Shown here in pieces: positions 1 through 6,827 of a stretch of 8,403 bases of DNA. The position numbers were made by a program, and so were the translations under genes. Position 1 is the first letter of the stretch; every line of letters begins with the position of its first letter. The notes beneath the pieces were generated by a model that was not told the origin of the DNA, ran no database searches, and worked only from the letters and a program-made list of their open reading frames with translations. This DNA comes from Methanobacterium sp. (lineage in GTDB: Archaea; Methanobacteriota; Methanobacteria; Methanobacteriales; Methanobacteriaceae), in assembly GCA_020854975.1 (NCBI GenBank), contig JAHKLQ010000024.1, positions 1 to 8,403 on the forward strand, given 5' to 3'.

Positions 1-1
1 A

Positions 2-1561
2 AACATACCCAACACAGTCACTGTAAACGGAATCACCATCTACACCGCACAATACCTCCACTTAGCTGTACAAGCCACCATACAAATAAAAAACAACGAC
101 AACACACCCATACCACTACAAACCGATGAATCACCATCCAACAGTCTAGAACAATTAAATAGTGGTATCATAAGCCAATCCACTTACACAGACTTCGCCC
201 AGAGAATAGCAGACCATATGAATGACAATCATCAAGCTCCGTCCTATGGATGGATTGGGTTGGGGCAGATCAGTTATCAATCCCAAATTTATCTTTACAC
301 TCGTATCCTTGATTATTATAATTCTAGTGGCAATTTACCATTCAATATTGCCGTTACTCCCTGGAGCAATGATAATATACCTACTACTGGTATTAATGTT
401 CAGTTCACTGTGGATGAAGTGGCTGAAACTGCTACTCATGTGAAAAATAATGTTGAAATATATAAGTATCTTCCTGAATCTGCTGAGGTTGCAGGAGTCA
501 CTGTGAATATTTCTCAGTTCTTATACCTTTTAACCATGAGTGTATGGCAAATAGATAATCATATTAGCCAACCGATTATTCTGGAGGAATTTTCCAAACC
601 CTCATACACCCATGAACAAATGTCCAGTGGAAGTCTGAGTCTTACAGAATATGTAGATTTTGCCCAGAGAATAGCGAGCTACATGGATGACAACCAGCAA
701 GCCCCTGCTTATGGTATAACCGGTTTAGGGGAAATCTGTTACCAGTCTCAGGTCTATCTTTTCAGTAGGGTAATGAACATATACAAAGAAGAGTTGAGTC
801 TGCCGGATTCTGTTGATATAAAGCCTTGGTATATTGTAACCAATTCTTTTAAGATTGATATGGTTATTGGTGGAACTGGTGGAGATGTGACCAGTAATTA
901 TTTAATAAATGCATATATTCCTAAAACAGAATCAACTAGTAGTGTGGTTTCGGCAGCACTTAGTGGAACACCTATGCTTACTTTTGGTGATGGTAGCGGT
1001 CCTAAAGTGTTAATTGTTGCCGGAGTTCATGGAAATGAACTTCCAGCACCCATAGCTGCTATTCAGTTAATAAATTATCTGAATGGTAATTCCATTAAGG
1101 GTACTGTCTATGTTATACCCTTTGCCATACCATATGATACTGCTACAAGTTCACGTTACTGGCAGGGACAGAATCCTAATAGTGTAGCTAATATTCCTGG
1201 AACTCCCACGAATCAGATAGTGAACCTGGCTTTATCACTTAATGTTAATGCTATAGGAGATTTCCATTCAACTCAACCTGGTGGGGTTCCTGGTCAAAAT
1301 GCTATTTTATGTTGTAAGCATCCCACCTATGAAAGCCATAATATTGCATCATATATTAGTGCACAGACTGGATGCGCATTAATAAGTTCATATCAAGCAG
1401 GAGTAGATTATCCCGGGGCTTTGGAAGATGTTTGTAACCTGGCAGGTATTCCTGCTGTAACCTGTGAAGTTCTTTCTGCTCATAATACAGTGGCATCAGG
1501 AAGTAATGATGTGTCTTTAAGCCAGATGTTGGCCTTTTTACGGTACTATAACATAATATAG
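2..1561 (+). CDS. PMBR surface protein with C-terminal M14-like zinc deacylase/carboxypeptidase domain (5' partial)
   Basis: The reading frame is open from base 2, so the real start lies left of the window; the ATG at 218 is internal, inside a repeat. 519 residues are visible. Residues 1-122 are the end of one pseudomurein-binding unit and about 137-277 a second. Each unit has the hallmarks FAQRIA, QAP.YG, YQSQ.YL and a closing PW. From about residue 283 a different domain begins that resembles the succinylglutamate desuccinylase/aspartoacylase branch of M14 zinc hydrolases: GVHGNE (H343, E346), GDFHST (H422) as third zinc ligand, and CEVLS (E489) as a candidate catalytic glutamate. The family hydrolyses amide or peptide bonds. 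Attached to wall-binding repeats, it is probably extracellular and may cleave or trim pseudomurein peptides, which is inference. No membrane anchor follows the catalytic domain, so the repeats probably hold it to the wall. The PMBR call is secure, the hydrolase fold likely, the substrate unknown. Confidence 0.88.
   Translation, partial: NIPNTVTVNGITIYTAQYLHLAVQATIQIKNNDNTPIPLQTDESPSNSLEQLNSGIISQSTYTDFAQRIADHMNDNHQAPSYGWIGLGQISYQSQIYLYTRILDYYNSSGNLPFNIAVTPWSNDNIPTTGINVQFTVDEVAETATHVKNNVEIYKYLPESAEVAGVTVNISQFLYLLTMSVWQIDNHISQPIILEEFSKPSYTHEQMSSGSLSLTEYVDFAQRIASYMDDNQQAPAYGITGLGEICYQSQVYLFSRVMNIYKEELSLPDSVDIKPWYIVTNSFKIDMVIGGTGGDVTSNYLINAYIPKTESTSSVVSAALSGTPMLTFGDGSGPKVLIVAGVHGNELPAPIAAIQLINYLNGNSIKGTVYVIPFAIPYDTATSSRYWQGQNPNSVANIPGTPTNQIVNLALSLNVNAIGDFHSTQPGGVPGQNAILCCKHPTYESHNIASYISAQTGCALISSYQAGVDYPGALEDVCNLAGIPAVTCEVLSAHNTVASGSNDVSLSQMLAFLRYYNII
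267..282 (+). repeat. PMBR nucleotide repeat, left copy
   Basis: AGATCAGTTATCAATC here is identical to 8269-8284 in the right-hand gene, and the flanking bases are also close (both continue into a TATCTTTACA.TCGT segment). The same protein stretch recurs in more diverged form near 730-770. These are copies of the pseudomurein-binding module within and between the two surface genes. Confidence 0.8.
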
Positions 1562-1625
1562 ATTATATAACCCTGAAAATTAGATTAACTGAGACCTATT
1601 AACCAAAAAAAATAGATAAACTAAT

Positions 1626-1641
1626 GATTTTCTCATTTTAA
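1626..1641 (+). terminator. Possible T-rich terminator of the PMBR-hydrolase gene
   Basis: About 65 bases after the TAG at 1559-1561 there is a pyrimidine-rich run (TTTCTCATTTT). Archaeal transcription commonly ends at T-rich tracts of the coding strand without a strong hairpin. No convincing hairpin precedes it, so the call rests only on position and composition. Confidence 0.3.
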
Positions 1642-1680
1642 AAAAGAATTGATGTTTGGGATTAAGATTTTATCACAGGG

Positions 1681-1823
1681 AGAAATCTAATTTAAATCCC
1701 CAATAAAGACTAAGTCCTATTTAAATCCCCTATAAAAACTAAGTCCTATTTAAATCCCCTATAAAAACTAAGTCCTATTTAAATCCCCAATAAAGACTAG
1801 ATCCGATTTAAATCCTCAATAAA
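1681..1823. repeat. 29-bp tandem repeat array overlapping the 3' end of mfnA
   Basis: Five copies are spaced exactly 29 bp apart, with comparable blocks at 1681-1707 (degenerate left copy), 1710-1736, 1739-1765, 1768-1794 and 1797-1823. The shared core on the + strand is ATTTAAATCCCC followed by AATAAA or TATAAA. The last copy is the coding 3' end of mfnA, including its stop codon (CTA on the + strand at 1797-1799); it differs from its neighbour at about four of 27 positions. The two middle copies are nearly identical to each other. On the mfnA strand the two middle copies give a T5 run after TAG, so the array may also act as a terminator for the leftward operon. It has no spacers of the CRISPR kind. 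Confidence 0.93.
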
Positions 1824-2939
1824 TGCTTCAACATGTTCCAGTTTCAGGTGTGGCATAACAATAATCCTGATAGCCCGTGGATACGATGCTAATGAAACTG
1901 CCCAACCTTTTTCTTTAAGACGTCTGGCTATTTCTTCAACTGAAATTTTAGAAGAACGAAAAGCTACAATATTAAGTTCTGGTTGGGTTATAAGTTCAAA
2001 ACCAGCTTTTTGAACACCTTCTGCCAGAATGGATGTTATTTCCATGCATTTTTTGGCAATTTCTCGGTAACCTTCCCTGCCCAGATGTTTTAACAGGGCC
2101 CATGTGGCAGCGGTGGCTGCTCCAGTTCTGGTACCCACTACTGTGGACTGCAGATCCTCGGTGAGGTATGGTGTTTCAACAGCTATGGCCTCTAAGTACT
2201 TGCATTCACGGAAAAGAATACCACCAGTAGGTATAGGGGCAAGACCCATTTTATGTGGGTCAATAGTCATGGATGAAACTCCAGGGAGGCTGAAATCGAA
2301 TTCTGGCAATTTGTATCCTGCTTCTTTCAGGAAAGGTATGCTGTAACCTCCAAAAGCAGCATCCACATGGAAATAGATGTCTTTTTCCAGACAGATTCTG
2401 GAGAGTTCTTCTATTGGGTCTATTTTACCCAGTTCTGTGGTTCCTGCCACTCCCACGATAGCCACGGTTTTATTGGAGATCAGATCTTCAACTGATGAGA
2501 TGTCCATCCGATACTCTTCATCCAGATCTGCCATCTTCAAATTCAGACATAACATATCAGCTGCCTTTTTAAAGGAGAAATGGGCAGATTTAGGGACTAT
2601 AATCTCCGGATGTTTCACTTTGCTTAAATTACGGGCTGCTCGCATGGCCATGAGGTTAGCTTCTGTACCACCGGTTATGATATGCCCATAAACATCCCTT
2701 TTTCCCAATATTTCGCCTAGCATGGCGATTACTTCATTTTCCAGGGCTTTTGTTCCGGGAAATAGTCCTGGATCTCCCAGGTTTGACTCTAGAAACATGT
2801 AATATGCTTTAATTCCCACAGGATGGGGGCAGGTGCACATGGATCCGAGTATTCTACCTGAACGATGAGTGAGATCCTTTTCCTTGTACTTGCGAAGCAG
2901 TTGGTATATTTGCTCTTTGGGTATTCCCTTGTCTTCCAT
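1797..2939 (-). CDS. mfnA: L-tyrosine (L-aspartate) decarboxylase MfnA
   Basis: A 380-residue group II PLP-dependent decarboxylase, the usual length for archaeal MfnA. Visible landmarks are the substrate-side segment HPVGIKAYYMF, TGGTEANLMAMRAAR (about 89-103), SAHFSF with H120 expected to stack on PLP, HVDAAFGG with D193 contacting the PLP nitrogen, and DPHKMG with K230 as the PLP-binding lysine. In methanogens the enzyme makes tyramine from tyrosine for methanofuran; some archaeal homologues decarboxylate aspartate to beta-alanine for coenzyme A. It is cytosolic. The start at 2939 is preceded by a modest AGGGATG ribosome binding site (2944-2950). It lies 76 bp downstream of ppsA on the same strand, so it may be read with it or from a weak AT-rich promoter near 2990-3000. 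The gene end is part of a 29-bp tandem repeat, and the last codons encode EDLNRI. Confidence 0.96.
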   Translation of the reverse strand: MEDKGIPKEQIYQLLRKYKEKDLTHRSGRILGSMCTCPHPVGIKAYYMFLESNLGDPGLFPGTKALENEVIAMLGEILGKRDVYGHIITGGTEANLMAMRAARNLSKVKHPEIIVPKSAHFSFKKAADMLCLNLKMADLDEEYRMDISSVEDLISNKTVAIVGVAGTTELGKIDPIEELSRICLEKDIYFHVDAAFGGYSIPFLKEAGYKLPEFDFSLPGVSSMTIDPHKMGLAPIPTGGILFRECKYLEAIAVETPYLTEDLQSTVVGTRTGAATAATWALLKHLGREGYREIAKKCMEITSILAEGVQKAGFELITQPELNIVAFRSSKISVEEIARRLKEKGWAVSLASYPRAIRIIVMPHLKLEHVEAFIEDLNRI

Positions 2940-2975
2940 TTTTCATCCCTTAAAAATAAATATTAAATGTATTTT

Positions 2976-3010
2976 GAAAAAAGTAAAGGGTTTTTTAAAT
3001 AAAAAAATAT
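2976..3010 (-). terminator. T-rich tract after ppsA
   Basis: Read on the - strand, a T7 run (3001-3007) lies just after the ppsA stop at 3016, and a second T6 run follows at 2977-2982. Such tracts can terminate archaeal transcripts. The T/A-rich stretch between them (about 2989-3002) could equally supply a weak TATA element for mfnA, giving a leader of roughly 30 nt. Sequence alone does not decide whether ppsA and mfnA are co-transcribed. Confidence 0.35.
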
Positions 3011-3015
3011 TGATT

Positions 3016-5310
<2,295 letters not shown>

Positions 5311-5322
5311 GCTTTACACCAC

Positions 5323-5342
5323 TTAGGATTTATCAGGATTTA
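5323..5342. repeat. Two adjacent 10-bp direct repeats between rpl10e and ppsA
   Basis: TTAGGATTTA (5323-5332) is followed directly by TCAGGATTTA (5333-5342), matching at nine of ten bases and spaced by one DNA helical turn. They lie between a TATA-like AT run (about 5343-5355, - strand sense) and the ppsA ribosome binding site. A DNA-binding regulator site for ppsA is possible but unproven, and low sequence complexity could also explain it. Confidence 0.45.
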
Positions 5343-5356
5343 ATGATTTTTATTAT

Positions 5357-5839
<483 letters not shown>

Positions 5840-5846
5840 ATCTAAT

Positions 5847-5851
5847 CCTCC
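5847..5851 (-). promoter_or_regulatory. Ribosome binding site of rpl10e
   Basis: On the - strand this reads GGAGG, a full match to the archaeal anti-Shine-Dalgarno core, seven bases before the ATG at 5839. It fixes the start of L10e. Confidence 0.85.
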
Positions 5852-5870
5852 ATATCAAAGTTTATTCTGT

Positions 5871-5886
5871 AATTTTATAATAAATC
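5871..5886 (-). promoter_or_regulatory. TATA box for rpl10e
   Basis: On the - strand TTTATTATAAAA (5873-5884) resembles an archaeal TATA box. About 25 bp downstream places transcription start near 5853, leaving a leader of roughly 14 nt that would just include the GGAGG. This fits a strongly expressed ribosomal gene. Position and composition are the only evidence. Confidence 0.55.
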
Positions 5887-6364
5887 TGTTAGACTCTATC
5901 ATAGCATAATGAGTTAAAATAGATCAGCAAGATTAGTGTTCTACAATATTTCTATGGAACTATAATATATAAAATGATCAATGCGTTTTATAATTATTTT
6001 TTCGACATTATTATTATCTCATCCCATATTTTATTATGTCCACTATCCCAAGCAATAGAAAATTTTTATTCTACTTATACTTCAGATCATTATACAGTTA
6101 AACTATTTAAAATTCTTTATATAATTTACATGATTCATATTATATACTATTACCAATGCTACCAGTTTTTTATTTGTTTTGAGTTGGATTTCATCTAAAA
6201 CTTATTACTCTAATTATATCGTAAAACTTGTTAACGATTCTGGTTTAAAGTTATGCTAAGTTTTAACTCATTTAAAAGCCTGATTAAAAATTAAAATCAT
6301 ATAATAACATTTTCATAGATATAAAAACACAGAAATCCTGTTTTTCTCCAGCCTCATTTTTAAA

Positions 6365-6411
6365 GGGATGAATTCCACCAATAATATGCTCCTGTTTGGT
6401 GATTATTTCCC
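6365..6411. repeat. Imperfect inverted repeat in the spacer
   Basis: CACCAA (6376-6381) can pair with TTGGTG (6396-6401) around a 14-base loop, and GGGA (6365-6368) with TCCC (6408-6411) outside it, with mismatches between. It could be a hairpin in a small RNA or a chance palindrome within the decayed frame. Confidence 0.35.
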
Positions 6412-6432
6412 CTAGTATAACTTGTGAAAGCT

Positions 6433-6459
6433 GTGAACAATGATATAAGATTGGTTCAC
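6433..6459. repeat. Inverted repeat, operator-like or hairpin
   Basis: GTGAACAAT (6433-6441) pairs with ATTGGTTCAC (6450-6459) with a single unpaired G and an eight-base loop. The dyad could form a stable hairpin if transcribed or serve as a dimeric regulator site. It is about 230 bp upstream of the surface-gene TATA box, which is far for a simple archaeal operator. Confidence 0.4.
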
Positions 6460-6685
6460 CCTAAATTCAGATGGATTATCGCTTTTATTAATATAGATGT
6501 CATGAAGACATTGAAATAATATTTTATAGAGTTTATTATAAAATAAAAGGTTTTAATTGAAGTTTAATTTTAAAAATGACCCGTGCAGAGGAGATATCAG
6601 AATAAGGCAAATTTAATCCTTTTTAAAGAAGTTCTAATAAGAAAAACCAACTCTTAGATGGTTTGTTTGTTGTTTTTGAATCACA

Positions 6686-6699
6686 AATTTTATATATAA
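6686..6699 (+). promoter_or_regulatory. TATA box of the PMBR glycosidase-like gene
   Basis: AATTTTATATATAA is a strong archaeal TATA element. Transcription would start about 25 bp downstream, near 6718-6722, giving a leader of about 105 nt before the ATT start. The predicted first transcribed bases coincide with the left arm of an inverted repeat, which supports the placement. Confidence 0.65.
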
Positions 6700-6720
6700 T
6701 GCAATTTTGAATTAAATAGA

Positions 6721-6814
6721 TGTCCAAATAATTCCAAAAGGATAGCATACGGCGATTTCCATGGAATTTATGATCAAATGATCAAAACAGATTTTCATAG
6801 GATCATTTTGGACA
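6721..6814 (+). promoter_or_regulatory. Structured 5' leader closed by an 8-bp inverted repeat
   Basis: TGTCCAAA (6721-6728) at the predicted transcript start is perfectly complementary to TTTGGACA (6807-6814), which ends one base before the GGAGG. Inside are a 10-bp palindrome TTCCATGGAA (6757-6766), a tandem TGATCAAA pair (6771-6786), and a second stem, AAATGATC (6776-6783) with GATCATTT (6801-6808), with AAAA/TTTT pairing inside it. The second stem shares 6807-6808 with the closing stem, so the two are partly exclusive. This could control access to the ribosome binding site. It matches no riboswitch class I recognise. Confidence 0.5.
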
Positions 6815-6815
6815 C

Positions 6816-6820
6816 GGAGG
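6816..6820 (+). promoter_or_regulatory. Ribosome binding site that selects an ATT start
   Basis: A perfect GGAGG ends seven bases before ATT at 6828, the same spacing as for rpl10e. The next possible in-frame starts, TTG at 6840 and GTG at 6852, are 19 and 31 bases away. An in-frame TAG at 6798-6800 rules out any start further upstream, and no ATG, GTG or TTG lies between it and the ATT. Confidence 0.8.
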
Positions 6821-6827
6821 CGATAAA

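Larger units (their letters stand above)
6284..6552 (-). pseudogene. Possible frameshifted remnant of an unidentified gene
   Basis: Two adjoining - strand frames read like protein rather than AT-rich noise. The first, 6552 down to 6412, contains DIYINKSDNPSEFR. The second, 6460 down to the TAA at 6284, contains GEPILYHCSQLSQVILGEII and then GGIHPFKNEAGEKQDF. Joining them near 6461 by a one-base frameshift would give about 85-90 residues. There is no start codon with a ribosome binding site at the upstream end. I do not recognise the family. The base composition of the core is less AT-rich than its surroundings, which fits former coding DNA. It may be chance, because a frame of 58 codons is not rare. 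The inverted repeats in the same place could instead mean a structured RNA. Confidence 0.25.
5890..6680. other. Long AT-rich divergent spacer with no convincing intact gene
   Basis: This stretch between the rpl10e and right-hand surface-gene promoters is very AT-rich and has no well-supported complete gene, tRNA or rRNA. A 74-codon frame at 5974-6198 (+) is mostly Ile, Tyr and Phe, lacks a ribosome binding site and looks like chance. A good TATA-like run (TATAATATATAAA, near 5960-5970, +) has no gene after it. The less AT-rich part at about 6340-6470 holds two imperfect inverted repeats and a possible decayed frame on the - strand, listed separately. A nine-codon frame beginning MTRAEE near 6575 (+) is too short to call. 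Confidence 0.6.

Noticed and set aside
218..220. ATG at 218 as the start of the left-hand gene
   Set aside because: The same frame is open back to base 2 and encodes recognisable PMBR sequence upstream, including TYTDFAQRIADHM leading straight into this Met. The ATG is internal and has no ribosome binding site.
1681..1823. CRISPR array
   Set aside because: The repeats abut at a constant 29-bp period with no unique spacers, and one copy is the coding end of mfnA.
5955..5975. Strong TATA-like run near 5960-5970 as a gene promoter
   Set aside because: No gene with a ribosome binding site follows on the + strand before the surface-gene promoter at about 6690. It is best explained by AT-rich composition unless a small RNA is shown.
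5974..6198. 74-codon + strand frame in the spacer
   Set aside because: Composition is dominated by Ile, Tyr and Phe as expected of random AT-rich DNA, there is no ribosome binding site, and no family is recognised.
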